Source: Clostridiales bacterium (lineage in GTDB: Bacteria > Bacillota > Clostridia > Lachnospirales > Lachnospiraceae). From it: 64,000 nt of DNA. The stretch is taken from the NCBI GenBank assembly GCA_012839295.1, contig DUNO01000009.1, forward strand, positions 124,001-188,000, written 5' to 3'. The notes below the pieces were generated by a model, which had not been told where the DNA came from, ran no database searches, and saw only the letters and a program-made list of their open reading frames with translations. Made by a program: the position numbers and the translations under genes. The first letter of the stretch is position 1. Each line of letters opens with the position of its first letter. Below are positions 43,601 through 54,000 of this stretch, in pieces.

Positions 43601-44238
43601 TTATGGAAATAGGATCTGAATTATTTAATACCATAACAGAATACCTGACGTTTAATGAAAAGCCTTCTGATGACCTAAACCAGTTATTTGATTCAGAGGC
43701 TTTCAAGCAATGGCCTTTTTCCATGCTAAGGAGGCTGAAGGAGACAAAGCAATCAAAAATCCACCATCCTGAGGGTGATGTCTGGAACCATACCATGCTG
43801 GTATTGGATGAAGCCGCGGCAGTGAGAAAAGACAGCAGTGATCCAAGGGCATTTATGTGGGCTGCCTTGCTGCATGATATAGGGAAGCCGGATACCACCA
43901 GAATAAAAGGAGAAAAGATAACTGCCTACAATCACGATAATGTTGGGGCGGATTTATCAAAAGAATTTTTGGAGGCGGTTACCTCTGAACAGGATTTCAT
44001 CGAAAGGGTATACCTGCTGGTTAAATATCACATGCATATGCTGTATATTTTGAAGAATCTTCCTTTTAGTGATAAGAAGGGATTGATTTCAAGCGTTGAC
44101 ATTAAGGATATAGCCTTATTGGGGCTATGTGACCGGTTAGGCCGGAAGGCGGTTAACCGTGATGAGGTCACGGAGGAATACCGGAGATTTTATTCCTTGC
44201 TGGAAACTATGGGAAAAAAATATGGAAATAAGGTGTAA
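43591..44238 (+). CDS. HD-domain (HDIG) phosphohydrolase
   Basis: A 215-residue protein with one HD domain: histidine in DVWNHTMLVLDEA, the HD pair in ALLHDIGKPDTT, and a further histidine in YNHDNVGADLS. These are the metal ligands expected of a phosphohydrolase; the layout resembles the HD part of tRNA nucleotidyltransferases without the transferase. ATG 43591 (MDIIMEIG) has GAGGT seven bases upstream but lies inside a potential hairpin; ATG 43603 is a second start. It is the last gene of the small-gene run. Confidence 0.88.
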   Translation: MDIIMEIGSELFNTITEYLTFNEKPSDDLNQLFDSEAFKQWPFSMLRRLKETKQSKIHHPEGDVWNHTMLVLDEAAAVRKDSSDPRAFMWAALLHDIGKPDTTRIKGEKITAYNHDNVGADLSKEFLEAVTSEQDFIERVYLLVKYHMHMLYILKNLPFSDKKGLISSVDIKDIALLGLCDRLGRKAVNRDEVTEEYRRFYSLLETMGKKYGNKV

Positions 44239-44272
44239 AAAAAGGTGAGATGATACATCCTTAAGAACTGGA

Positions 44273-44370
44273 GGGGCGTATCCAATGGCGGTTGTAGGCT
44301 TGTACATCCAAAATGTGAGTGAAAAGCATTTTGGATATAATTCTACAATAATTTCATTGGTATACGCCCC
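44273..44370. repeat. 98-base nested palindrome
   Basis: Three stacked helices are visible: GGGGCGTA..CCAATG (44273-44287) with CATTGG..TACGCCCC (44355-44370), TTGTAG (44292-44297) with CTACAA (44343-44348), and ATCCAAAATG (about 44306-44315) with CATTTTGGAT (44327-44336). It lies between the HD gene and nfnA and holds no coding frame. It has no T run, so it may be a miniature transposable element or a structured RNA. Confidence 0.75.
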
Positions 44371-44409
44371 TTAACAAAAAATTAACTGGATTTTTTGGAG
44401 TATGTACCG

Positions 44410-44415
44410 TATAAT
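44410..44415 (+). promoter_or_regulatory. -10 box of the nfnAB promoter
   Basis: Perfect TATAAT, 59 bases before nfnA. The -35 region (TGGATT near 44387) is poor, so this promoter may need an activator. Confidence 0.45.
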
Positions 44416-44473
44416 GAGAAGAAATATTTAAAGTTTTATCAGTGATTTTATCAAAAGAAAGAGGTTTAGTCGA

Positions 44474-45388
44474 ATGGCAGGAAATTATAGTTACACTATT
44501 ACGAAAAAGGAAAAGCTTTCAAATGCTATTTATCTGATGGACGTAAAAGCGCCAAGAGTAGCTAAAAATTGCTACCCTGGACAATTCGTCATTGTTAAGA
44601 TGGACGAAAAGGGCGAAAGAATTCCTTTGACGATATGTGATTACGACAGAGAAGCTGGGACTGTAACGATTGTATTCCAGGCGCTTGGGGCATCAACACA
44701 ATTAATGGCCGGATATGAAGAAGGAGAGGCCTTCCGTGATTTTACGGGACCTTTGGGGCATAAGTCTGAATTAATTGACATGCCAAGGGAAGAATTATCC
44801 AAGCTGAAGATTTTATTCGTTGCAGGTGGTGTAGGGGCTGCTCCCGTATATCCCCAGGTAAAATGGATGAAGGAAAACGGCTACGATGTAGATTGTATCA
44901 TTGGTGCAAGAAATAAAGACCTGATCATCCTGGAAGATAGAATGAAAGAGATGGTAGAAAACCTTTACATAACCACAGACGATGGTTCTTATGGTTTTAA
45001 AGGGAATGTTAATGACTGCATCAAGGATTTAGTAAATAATCAAGGGAAGCAGTATGACCTGGTCATTGCCATCGGTCCAATGATCATGATGAAATTCGTA
45101 TGCATCCTTACAAAGGAATTGGGAATTAGAACCATTGTAAGCATGAATCCGGTTATGGTTGATGGTACAGGAATGTGCGGCGCCTGTCGGTTGACCATAG
45201 GTAATGAAGTTAAATTTGCTTGCGTGGATGGGCCTGAGTTCGACGGACATCTGGTTAATTTTGACGAAGCGATGAAGAGACTCCAGATGTATAAGACGGA
45301 AGAGGGTAAAGTGACCCTGCGCCAGAGGGAAGGGGCTACCCACCACCATCCTGGCTGTGGATGCCATGATGAAAATGAAGAGAAATAG
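44474..45388 (+). CDS. nfnA: NfnA: ferredoxin-NADP+ reductase subunit alpha
   Basis: A 304-residue FAD/NAD-binding protein of the dihydroorotate-dehydrogenase electron-transfer type. FAD-binding residues are in GQFVIVKMDEKGERIPLT, the NAD site is FVAGGVGAAPVYPQ, and the [2Fe-2S] cysteines are in GTGMCGACRLTIG and KFACVDGPEFDGH. The tail HHHPGCGCHDENEEK is unusually rich in His and Cys. With NfnB it forms the bifurcating complex that couples NADH and reduced ferredoxin to NADPH formation. GAAAGAGGT precedes the start. Confidence 0.93.
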   Translation: MAGNYSYTITKKEKLSNAIYLMDVKAPRVAKNCYPGQFVIVKMDEKGERIPLTICDYDREAGTVTIVFQALGASTQLMAGYEEGEAFRDFTGPLGHKSELIDMPREELSKLKILFVAGGVGAAPVYPQVKWMKENGYDVDCIIGARNKDLIILEDRMKEMVENLYITTDDGSYGFKGNVNDCIKDLVNNQGKQYDLVIAIGPMIMMKFVCILTKELGIRTIVSMNPVMVDGTGMCGACRLTIGNEVKFACVDGPEFDGHLVNFDEAMKRLQMYKTEEGKVTLRQREGATHHHPGCGCHDENEEK

Positions 45389-45470
45389 CAAAGATATCCG
45401 GTTTTATAGGGGATCCGTGCAATTAGAGAGATGATTTCAGGGTTTTTGATATAGTTTAGGAGGAACAGAA

Positions 45471-46856
45471 ATGGACGTTTTAAAGAAGGTTCCCGTTAGG
45501 GAGCAGGAGCCAAAGGTTCGTGCGACTAACTTTGAGGAAGTTTGTTATGGTTATAATTTAGAGGAGGCGATGGAGGAGGCTACCCGCTGTATCCAGTGTA
45601 AGAATCCAAAATGTGTTCAGGGATGTCCGGTATCCATTGATATCCCGGGCTTTATTAAAGCAGTCACTGACAATGATATAGAAGCAGCATTCCAGGTGAT
45701 CAGCAAATATTCAGCATTACCGGCTGTTTGCGGAAGGGTATGCCCCCAGGAAACCCAGTGTGAGGAAAGATGTATCCGGGGAATCAAGGGCGATCCGGTT
45801 TCTATCGGTAAATTGGAGCGCTTTGTAGCTGATTGGGCAAGGGAGCATAATATTAAGCCGGAGCCTCCGAAGGAAAGAAACGGCAAGAAGGTTGCCGTAA
45901 TCGGAGCTGGCCCTGCAGGACTTACCTGTGCCGGGGATCTGGCAAAAATGGGCTATGATGTGACGATCTTTGAGGCACTTCATGAACCGGGCGGCGTACT
46001 GGTATACGGTATTCCGGAATTCAGGCTTCCGAAAGAGACTGTAGTAAAAAAAGAGATTGAGAATGTTATCTCCCTTGGAGTTAAAATTGAAACAAATGTC
46101 GTAATCGGAAAATCCACCACAATCGATGAACTGATGGATGAGGAAGGCTTTGATGCAGTATTTATCGGCTCAGGAGCAGGGCTTCCCAAGTTCATGGGTA
46201 TTCCGGGAGAAAACGCCAACGGCGTATTTTCAGCCAATGAGTACCTGACACGCAGCAATCTGATGAAGGCCTTTGATAAGGACTATGATACGCCGATCAT
46301 TGCCGGAAAGAAGGTTGGTGTTGTCGGCGGCGGCAATGTTGCCATGGATGCGGCAAGAACAGCCTTAAGGCTGGGAGCTGAGGTTTACATCGTATACCGC
46401 CGTGGTGAAGAGGAATTACCGGCCCGTGTGGAAGAAGTGCACCATGCAAAAGAGGAAGGCATCATCTTTAAGCTGCTGACCAACCCCAAGGAAATTCTTG
46501 TGAATGAGAACGGATGGGTATCCGGTATGCGCTGCGTAGAGATGGAGCTCGGGGAGCCGGATCAGTCAGGCAGGAGAAGACCTGTAGAAAAGCCGGATTC
46601 AGAGTTTGTTTTGGAACTGGATACGGTTATCATGTCGCTTGGTACAAGCCCTAATCCATTGATTTCATCAACGACCAATGGGCTTGAAACGAACAAGTAT
46701 AAATGTATTGTTGCGGATGAAGAGACTGGCTTAACCTCAAGGGAAGGCGTATTTGCCGGTGGAGATGCGGTAACAGGGGCAGCAACCGTAATTCTTGCGA
46801 TGGGGGCAGGAAAAGCTGCAGCTGCGGGAATTGATAAATATTTAAAATCAAAATAA
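45471..46856 (+). CDS. nfnB: NfnB: NADPH-binding flavoprotein subunit (GltA/GltB-like)
   Basis: The 461-residue large subunit. Two [4Fe-4S] clusters are bound by CIQCKNPKCVQGCPVS and CGRVCPQETQCEERC. FAD sits at VIGAGPAGLTCAG and NADPH at VVGGGNVAMDAARTALR, followed by the C-terminal VFAGGDAVTGAATV. The sequence also resembles the small subunit of glutamate synthase, but no large subunit is nearby and NfnA precedes it by 82 bases, so NfnB is the better call. AGGAGG lies ten bases before the ATG. Confidence 0.94.
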   Translation: MDVLKKVPVREQEPKVRATNFEEVCYGYNLEEAMEEATRCIQCKNPKCVQGCPVSIDIPGFIKAVTDNDIEAAFQVISKYSALPAVCGRVCPQETQCEERCIRGIKGDPVSIGKLERFVADWAREHNIKPEPPKERNGKKVAVIGAGPAGLTCAGDLAKMGYDVTIFEALHEPGGVLVYGIPEFRLPKETVVKKEIENVISLGVKIETNVVIGKSTTIDELMDEEGFDAVFIGSGAGLPKFMGIPGENANGVFSANEYLTRSNLMKAFDKDYDTPIIAGKKVGVVGGGNVAMDAARTALRLGAEVYIVYRRGEEELPARVEEVHHAKEEGIIFKLLTNPKEILVNENGWVSGMRCVEMELGEPDQSGRRRPVEKPDSEFVLELDTVIMSLGTSPNPLISSTTNGLETNKYKCIVADEETGLTSREGVFAGGDAVTGAATVILAMGAGKAAAAGIDKYLKSK

Positions 46857-46895
46857 CGAAAGAGATACGTAAGGGGGAAACGTATTGGAGGATTT

Positions 46896-48446
46896 ATGGG
46901 ATATTTTGTGATTGACCGATCAATCGGAATTGCCATGATTGCAGCCTTAGTAATTGTTACAGTATTATTCGTTATATACGCCATCCGGTTCAAAAGGGCG
47001 AAAACCCTGCAAAAAAAAGCCTTCCAGGAAAATATGCAATGGAAGGAAAGGGTTAAGGCCTTGGAGGAAAGCTACCATTCATCGCTGTCCTCCCTGAACG
47101 AACTGACCGGCAAATATGAGGAACTGAGTAAAAACAGGGAAAGCATGAAAAAGCTGGCATATACGGACTATTTGACAGAATTGCCCAACCGAACTGCATT
47201 TACGGAAATGCTGGATAATATAATGTTAACCCTGCGCAGTGAAGAAACCATCGCATTAATGGACATTGATATTGATAATTTTAAGAATATCAACGATTCC
47301 CTTGGGCATTCCTATGGTGATGAGCTGTTGATTGACGTAACCTACCGTTTAAAGCAGGTACTTGATGAAAATGATTATCTGGCCCGGATTGGCGGGGATG
47401 AATTTATCGTTCTGACCCAAAACCTGCAGGATACCTTAGTTTTTGAGGATAAGATAAAAAAGATAAAGAATGTCTTTAGTTACCCTTTTATACTTTCAAC
47501 AAAGGAATACTTTGTAACAGTGAGCATAGGTATCGCCCTGGCACCGAAGGACGGCAAGACCTCCCAGACATTGATTAAAAACGCGGACTCCGCAATGTAT
47601 GTGGCAAAGGAAAACGGAAAAAATACCCATGCGTATTTTGATTATTCCTTTAACCAGAAGCTCACGGAAAAAATTGAGATACAATCCCAGCTGCGCAAGG
47701 CTTTGGAACGCAATGAGTTTGTCCTTTATTATCAGGCGCAGATGAACCTTGAAACGAAGAAGACGGTGGGTTTTGAAGCATTGATCCGCTGGAACCATCC
47801 GACGAGGGGAATTGTCTATCCGGACGAATTCATTTACCTGGCGGAAGAGACGGGGCTCATTGTCCCAATCGGGCAGTGGGTTTTGAAGACGGCCTGCCAG
47901 CAGTTAAAGCTATGGTCGGAGGAATATCCCGACATTACAATGGCGGTCAATCTTTCTGCAAGGCAATTTAAGGACCGGGATTTCGTGAAGCAGGTTTATG
48001 ATGCAATTGACGAGACAGGTATTAATCCGAAGAATCTGGAATTGGAGATTACGGAGACCATTGCCCTGGATGACATTGAGTATACGATTGCGACGATCCA
48101 GGAGCTGAAAAAAATCGGCGTGAATTTCTCGCTGGACGATTTTGGCACCGGCTATTCCTCCATGAATTATCTTAAGAGGCTGCCGGTGAGCAACCTAAAG
48201 ATTGATAAGAGCTTTTTGGATACCGTAATGGAGGATAAAAGCGACCAGAAGATTATCCAGACAATCATCACCCTGGCGAGGAACCTGGATCTATTTGTCA
48301 TCGCGGAGGGCGTGGAAAATTTTGACCAGGAGCTGTTCTTAAAGGAATCCAACTGTGATAAGGCACAGGGCTTCTTATATAGTAAGCCTGTCCCAAAAGA
48401 AATGGCAGCTGATTTTTTGAAAAACACAGATATTCAGATTGATTAG
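46896..48446 (+). CDS. GGDEF-EAL cyclic di-GMP protein
   Basis: A 516-residue protein: one membrane segment (about 10-30), a coiled coil (about 33-90), a GGDEF domain with RIGGDEF at 166-170, and an EAL domain starting near 265. The EAL triplet is at E294 (GFEALIRW), with [38 protein letters not shown] and QGFLYSKP all intact. Both activities are therefore possible, with the balance set by unknown signals. GGAGGA precedes the ATG. It starts 40 bases after nfnB and may be co-transcribed with it. Confidence 0.94.
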   Translation: MGYFVIDRSIGIAMIAALVIVTVLFVIYAIRFKRAKTLQKKAFQENMQWKERVKALEESYHSSLSSLNELTGKYEELSKNRESMKKLAYTDYLTELPNRTAFTEMLDNIMLTLRSEETIALMDIDIDNFKNINDSLGHSYGDELLIDVTYRLKQVLDENDYLARIGGDEFIVLTQNLQDTLVFEDKIKKIKNVFSYPFILSTKEYFVTVSIGIALAPKDGKTSQTLIKNADSAMYVAKENGKNTHAYFDYSFNQKLTEKIEIQSQLRKALERNEFVLYYQAQMNLETKKTVGFEALIRWNHPTRGIVYPDEFIYLAEETGLIVPIGQWVLKTACQQLKLWSEEYPDITMAVNLSARQFKDRDFVKQVYDAIDETGINPKNLELEITETIALDDIEYTIATIQELKKIGVNFSLDDFGTGYSSMNYLKRLPVSNLKIDKSFLDTVMEDKSDQKIIQTIITLARNLDLFVIAEGVENFDQELFLKESNCDKAQGFLYSKPVPKEMAADFLKNTDIQID

Positions 48447-48461
48447 CAGGGAGATTGTGGC

Positions 48462-49217
48462 ATGGAATTGCAACCAGGCAAAGGGAGAATGGTATTTATA
48501 ATCCTTCAGGTCATGATGTACGCGGCATTTCTTGTCCTGGACCTTACCGGTGGCAATGCTGCTATATCCAGCTATATTAAATTTGCAATAATAATATTAT
48601 GCTTTTGCTATGCGCTCCCTGCAAAAAGGAGCGCTGGCAAAGGCATTCTTTTTTTGATGAAAACAGCACTATTCTTCACGGTAGTATCCGACCTGCTGAT
48701 ATTAATATTGGACTATTATTTCTATGGGGTGCTAACCTTCCTTGTAGTTCAGCAGGCATACGGCATGCGCATCAGCATGGAGAAGCATTTCCTCCGGCAG
48801 GAGGATAAAAGAAGAAGTTGTCTAGGCAACCTTTTTAGGGGCTTCCTGCCCAGGCTGCTTTTGCAGACGGCGGCAGCCGGCACAGTCTGTGGCATTTTGG
48901 CTTATTCCGGCATTGAGCTGGAACCTTTGCTGGTAGCAAGTATTTTTTATTTTATTAATATTGTCATGAATACCTTTGGGGCAGTAAGAGCCGCAGTATT
49001 GTTTCCCGGCCGCAGGAGCCTGGTAATGTTCGCGGCAGGGCTGGTAATGTTCCTGCTGTGCGATGTTAATGTGGGCTTATTTAACCTCTCAGGGTTTATC
49101 AGCATGCCCCCAGGCATAGATTCAACAATTTACGGAATGTCGTCCATCTTAATGTGGACGTTTTATGCACCATCCCAGGTATTGATAGCGTTGAGCGTAA
49201 AAGCCGGCAATCAGTAG
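48462..49217 (+). CDS. Polytopic membrane protein, possibly YhhN-like
   Basis: A 251-residue protein with about seven membrane segments. Blocks such as ALFFTVVSDLLILILDYY, FLVVQQAYGMRISM and MFLLCDVNVGLF have the placing of the conserved motifs in YhhN (lysoplasmalogenase) proteins, but the similarity is weak and the key acidic residues were not verified. It starts 15 bases after the GGDEF-EAL gene, after AGGGAGA, so the two are probably in one transcript. Confidence 0.6.
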   Translation: MELQPGKGRMVFIILQVMMYAAFLVLDLTGGNAAISSYIKFAIIILCFCYALPAKRSAGKGILFLMKTALFFTVVSDLLILILDYYFYGVLTFLVVQQAYGMRISMEKHFLRQEDKRRSCLGNLFRGFLPRLLLQTAAAGTVCGILAYSGIELEPLLVASIFYFINIVMNTFGAVRAAVLFPGRRSLVMFAAGLVMFLLCDVNVGLFNLSGFISMPPGIDSTIYGMSSILMWTFYAPSQVLIALSVKAGNQ

Positions 49218-49520
49218 AAACACCCGGTTAAAATCAGGCATAAAAATGTAATAAATAACAAAATCTGTCATAATGTACAAAAAAATGAAAAATATTTATG
49301 TAAAAATATGTATTGTAAAAGCTTGCTATTTAAGGGCTTTTTTGTTAATATTTTTCTATCGAACTTATTCTTTTATATCTGAGCATCAATGTAGGATTCT
49401 AGTCTATCGCACAATTATAAATCCATTACTCAAGTTTTACAGATATCTTACTGCCCATAATGATAAGGATCGAGTATACAATTATCGTAAAACACAATTT
49501 TATAAGGAGGAAGTATTTTT
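49218..49520. other. Gene-free stretch with a terminator
   Basis: A/T-rich, about 300 bases. It contains the terminator at 49317-49343; no credible gene is present, and the open frame at 49273-49536 has no ribosome site and overlaps the terminator. Confidence 0.5.
49317..49343 (+). terminator. Terminator after the YhhN-like gene
   Basis: AAAAGCTT (49317-49324) pairs with AAGGGCTTTT over a seven-base loop (two G-U pairs) and is followed by six T in total. Confidence 0.65.
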
Positions 49521-50519
49521 ATGCTGGAGGTACTAAATGAAACTGACTGCAGCTATCAGTCGTTTGTGGCTACTATTGTGGAAATGGTGAAGGCAAAGAT
49601 GGGGGAAGACTATACGGTCCAGGTTTATAAAGTGATCAAGAATAATTCCTTGGAGCTGGATAGCCTGATATTACTTATGGAAGGCAGGAGCTTTGCCCCG
49701 AACATTTATCTGCAGCCCTATTATGAAGCCTATCTTGATGGCATCAGTATGGAAGAAATTGCGGACCGGTTGTGCTGCGTATACCGGGATTGTCCGCCGC
49801 CTGTGACCGGCGGGGATTTTGATTACACCTTTGAGGCAGTCAAGAAAAATATTGTTTACCGGTTAATTAATTATGAGAAGAACCAAAAGCTTCTTGAGAA
49901 AGTCCCGTATCTTCAATTTCTTGATTTTGCAATAACCTTCCATTGCCTGGTTCATTATGGGCAGGATGGTATCGGTACCATAAGAATAACAAATGAGCAT
50001 ATTTCCCATTGGAAGGTGTCACTGGAGGAGCTGAAGGAGCTGGCGGCTGAGAATACAAGGAATCAATTCCCGCCGATGATCCGGAGCATGGATGAGGTCC
50101 TCCGAAGAATGATGGATGACAGTGATGGACAGGATGGAGAAAAAGAGGTTTTCCGGAAAACTTCTTTGGAAGCGCCCCGGGAAGCTTCTATGGATGAAAT
50201 TCTTGATGAATTGGTCAGGAATAAGGAAGGGTCAAAAAAGATGTATATACTGACAAATTCTCAGGGGATCAATGGCGCTACCTGTTTGTTGTATGGCGAT
50301 ATACTTAAGAATTTCTCAAATCATCTAAAATCAGATCTGTTCATTCTTCCCAGCAGTATTCATGAGATAATCCTTGTTCCCGATGATTGTTCGGTTAGTA
50401 AGGAACGATTACGTGATATGGTTATTGACGTGAATCAGAATCAGGTGGCGAAAGAAGAAGTGTTATCGGATCAGGTATATTATTATTCAAGAGAAAAGGA
50501 TGCAATTTCCTTTGCATAA
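49521..50519 (+). CDS. DUF5688 family protein
   Basis: A 332-residue cytosolic protein. Features: LILLMEGRSFAPNIYLQPYYE near residue 50-70, a middle block FAITFHCLVHYGQDGIGTIRITNEH, and the end ILVPDDCSVSKERLRDMV with NQNQVAKEEVLSDQVYYY. This composition matches a family common in Lachnospiraceae that has no known function (DUF5688). No enzyme motif is visible. AGGAGG at 49505-49510 sets the start. It lies upstream of nifJ but is separated by a long leader with its own promoter. Confidence 0.8.
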   Translation: MLEVLNETDCSYQSFVATIVEMVKAKMGEDYTVQVYKVIKNNSLELDSLILLMEGRSFAPNIYLQPYYEAYLDGISMEEIADRLCCVYRDCPPPVTGGDFDYTFEAVKKNIVYRLINYEKNQKLLEKVPYLQFLDFAITFHCLVHYGQDGIGTIRITNEHISHWKVSLEELKELAAENTRNQFPPMIRSMDEVLRRMMDDSDGQDGEKEVFRKTSLEAPREASMDEILDELVRNKEGSKKMYILTNSQGINGATCLLYGDILKNFSNHLKSDLFILPSSIHEIILVPDDCSVSKERLRDMVIDVNQNQVAKEEVLSDQVYYYSREKDAISFA

Positions 50520-50674
50520 GGTATACATATTACTTTTCATGTAATAAAATGTATTTTTTGAGACGGATATTTGTATAATGGGTTGAAAAAATACTTTTAG
50601 GCAGTTTAACTAACAATTTTTTTAAAGTTTTTTATAAGATTAGGCATTTTTTTGTTCCCAAAATTTTTACCATG

Positions 50675-50683
50675 TGTTATAAT
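50675..50683 (+). promoter_or_regulatory. nifJ: Extended -10 promoter of nifJ
   Basis: TGTTATAAT matches the extended -10 TGnTATAAT. The -35 (TTGTTC or TTCCCA near 50652-50660) is weak. A start near 50690 would give a 310-base leader. Confidence 0.6.
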
Positions 50684-50841
50684 AATGAATTGACGAATAA
50701 AAACATATATCGATTCTCATCAATTTGGTTTATTATAACAACCAGTTTCTTACATAGCAGGAAATTTTGTATATAACGTGTGGAGAGGCTTTTTTGTTTT
50801 GCCTTGTGTTTGCAATGTGAGAAATTTTGTTGTTTAGGTGA

Positions 50842-50961
50842 ATAAAGTACCCCACGTACAAGGTGAATACAGCGAGTACTGCTTTACGCAAAGCAGTACT
50901 CGGTATGATAATTTTTTAACATGAACCCTATTGTATTCACTTTGTCCGTGTGATACTTTAT
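50842..50961 (+). promoter_or_regulatory. 120-base palindromic leader element before nifJ
   Basis: Outer arms: ATAAAGTA (50842-50849) with TACTTTAT (50954-50961), ACAA with TTGT, and GTGAATACA (50863-50871) with TGTATTCAC (50932-50940). Inside is a perfect 13-bp hairpin, CGAGTACTGCTTT (50873-50885) with 50890-50902, followed by ATTTTTTAA at 50910-50919. The inner hairpin plus the T run could act as an attenuator. Confidence 0.75.
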
Positions 50962-51000
50962 CACAGAAACCAGGTTAAAATTTTAAGGAGGACATTTCAA

Positions 51001-54000
51001 ATGGCAAGGAAAATGAAAACAATGGATGGTAATAATGCAGCGGCACATGTTTCATATGCATTTACCGATGTTGCAGCTATCTATCCTATCACTCCCAGCT
51101 CCGTTATGGCTGAAGTAACTGACAAGTGGTCAGCTGAAGGCAGAAAGAATATTTTCGGACAGGAAGTTAAGGTAGTTGAGATGCAGTCTGAAGCAGGAGC
51201 AGCAGGTACGGTTCACGGCTCTTTGGCAGCAGGTGCTTTGACAACTACTTTTACAGCATCACAAGGTTTATTACTCATGATTCCAAATATGTATAAGATC
51301 GCAGGCGAGTTGCTTCCGGGCGTTATCAACGTATCTGCCCGTGCATTGGCAAGCCATGCATTATCCATCTTTGGTGATCACTCTGATATTTATGCATGTC
51401 GTCAAACTGGTTTTGCTTTCCTGGCAAGCAGTAATCCCCAGGAGGTTATGGACTTAGGTGCAGTAGCCCATCTGGCAGCAATTAAGGGCAGGGTTCCTTT
51501 CCTGCATTTCTTCGATGGTTTTAGGACCTCCCATGAAATCCAGAAGATAGAAACATGGGATTACGAGGATCTTAAGGAAATGGTTGATATGGATGCAGTT
51601 GACGCATTCCGCCGCAACGCATTAAATCCTGAGCATCCGGTACTCAGAGGTTCTGCACAGAACCCTGACGTATTCTTCCAGGCAAGGGAAGCTTGTAATA
51701 CATACTACGATGCAGTTCCGGCTATCGTAGAAGAATACATGGCAAAGGTTAATGCAAAGATTGGTACGAACTACCAGTTATTCAACTACTACGGCGCAGA
51801 TGACGCTGAGCAGATTATCGTAGCTATGGGTTCTGTAAATGATACAATCGAAGAAACTATTGATTTCATGAATGCAAACGGCGCTAAGGTTGGTCTTGTA
51901 AAGGTTCGTTTATACCGTCCTTTCAGTGCAAAGCATTTAATTGATGCAATTCCTGCAACAGTTAAGAAAATCACTGTATTAGACAGAACAAAGGAGCCGG
52001 GAGCACTTGGTGAGCCTTTATACTTAGATGTTGTTGCAGCACTGAAGGATTCCCAGTATGCTAACATTCCGGTATTTAACGGCCGTTATGGTTTAGGCTC
52101 CAAGAATACTACCCCTGCACAGATTATTGCAGTATATAAGAACACAGAAAAGAAGACCTTCACCATCGGTATCAAGGATGACGTTACAAACTTATCCCTT
52201 GAAGTGGAAGCTGCTCCTTCAACCACACCGGAAGGTACAATCAGCTGTAAATTCTGGGGTCTTGGCGCAGATGGTACCGTAGGTGCCAACAAAAACTCCA
52301 TTAAGATCATTGGTGACCATACGAATATGTATGCCCAGGCTTATTTTGATTATGACTCCAAGAAATCCGGCGGTGTTACAATGTCCCACTTAAGATTCGG
52401 TAAGAAGCCTATCAAGTCTACTTACTTAATCACAGAGGCTGACTTCGTAGCTTGCCACAATCCTTCCTATGTAAGAAAGTACAACATGGTTCAGGAAATT
52501 AAGAAGGGCGGTACCTTCCTGCTGAACTGCGGTTGGAACATGGAAGAGATCGAGCAGCATTTACCTGGACAGGTTAAGAGGTACATGGCTGAAAACAACA
52601 TCAAATTCTACACAATTGATGGTATCAGCATTGGTAAGGAAATCGGCTTAGGCGGACGTATTAACACAGTTCTTCAGGCTGCATTCTTCAAATTAGCTAA
52701 CATTATTCCTGTAGAGGAAGCTGTTAAATACATGAAGGACGCTGCTACAGCTTCTTATGGCAAGAAGGGTGAGGCAGTTGTTAAAATGAACCATGACGCA
52801 ATCGACCGTGGTCTCACAGGCCTTAAGGAAATTGCTGTTCCTGAGAGCTGGAAGGATGCACAGGATGAGGACTTCCTTGGCAAGGCTACAGAGGGCAGAA
52901 AGGAAGTTGTTGACTTTGTTAATAACATCTTAACACCTGTGAACGCACAGCAGGGTAATGAGCTTCCTGTATCTGCATTTGTAGAGCAGGCTAACGGTAC
53001 CCTTCCCCAGGGTTCAGCAGCATACGAGAAGCGCGGTATCGCAGTAGACGTTCCGGAATGGAATCCGGAGAACTGTATCCAGTGTAATTTCTGTTCCTAT
53101 GTATGTCCTCATGCTGTAATCCGTCCTGTTGCAATGACAGCAGAAGAATCAGCTAAGGCTCCGGAAGGCATGAAGAAATTACCTATGACAGGTCTTGCCG
53201 GTATGGAATTTGCTATGACCGTATCTGCACTTGACTGTATGGGCTGTGGCTCCTGTGCTAATGTATGCCCTGGTAAGAAGGGTAACAAAGCACTTATAAT
53301 GAAGCCACTTGAGACACAGTTAGCTGAGCAGGAGGTATTCGAATTCGGCCTTAATCTGGAAGAGAAGCCAGAGGTTGCTGAGAAATTCAAGGATATCACA
53401 GTTAAGGGCAGCCAGTTCAATCAGCCATTGCTCGAATTCTCCGGCGCATGTGCTGGTTGTGGCGAGACACCTTACGCTAAATTAGTAACACAGTTATTTG
53501 GTGACAGAATGTACATCGCAAATGCGACAGGCTGTTCCTCTATCTGGGGCGGTTCCATGCCATCCACACCTTACACTGTAAACAAGAAGGGACAGGGTCC
53601 TGCTTGGGCGAACTCCTTATTCGAGGACAATGCAGAGTTCGGTTATGGTATGTCACTGGCACAGGAGGCTTTAAGGGATAGGGCAAAGGCTAAAATTGAA
53701 GCTTTAGCAGCAGGCACTTCGAATGAAGAAGTGAAGGCAGCAGCCCAGAGATACCTTGACACCTATGTAAACGGCCGTGAAAATGCCGGTGCAACTACTG
53801 CACTTGTTAGAGCTTTAGAGGCTTGCGGCTGCACTGAAGGAAAAGAGATCTTAAAGGATAAGGACTTCTTATCTAAGAAATCCCAGTGGATCTTCGGCGG
53901 TGACGGCTGGGCATACGATATAGGTTTCGGCGGCTTAGACCATGTAATCGCTTCCGGCCAGGATGTTAATATCTTAGTATTCGATACTGAGATCTACTCC

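Larger units (their letters stand above)
50520..51000 (+). other. Long nifJ leader region
   Basis: 480 bases without a gene. It holds an extended -10 promoter at 50675-50683, the palindromic element at 50842-50961, and the nifJ ribosome site AGGAGG at 50983-50988. No known riboswitch motif was recognised. Confidence 0.7.
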
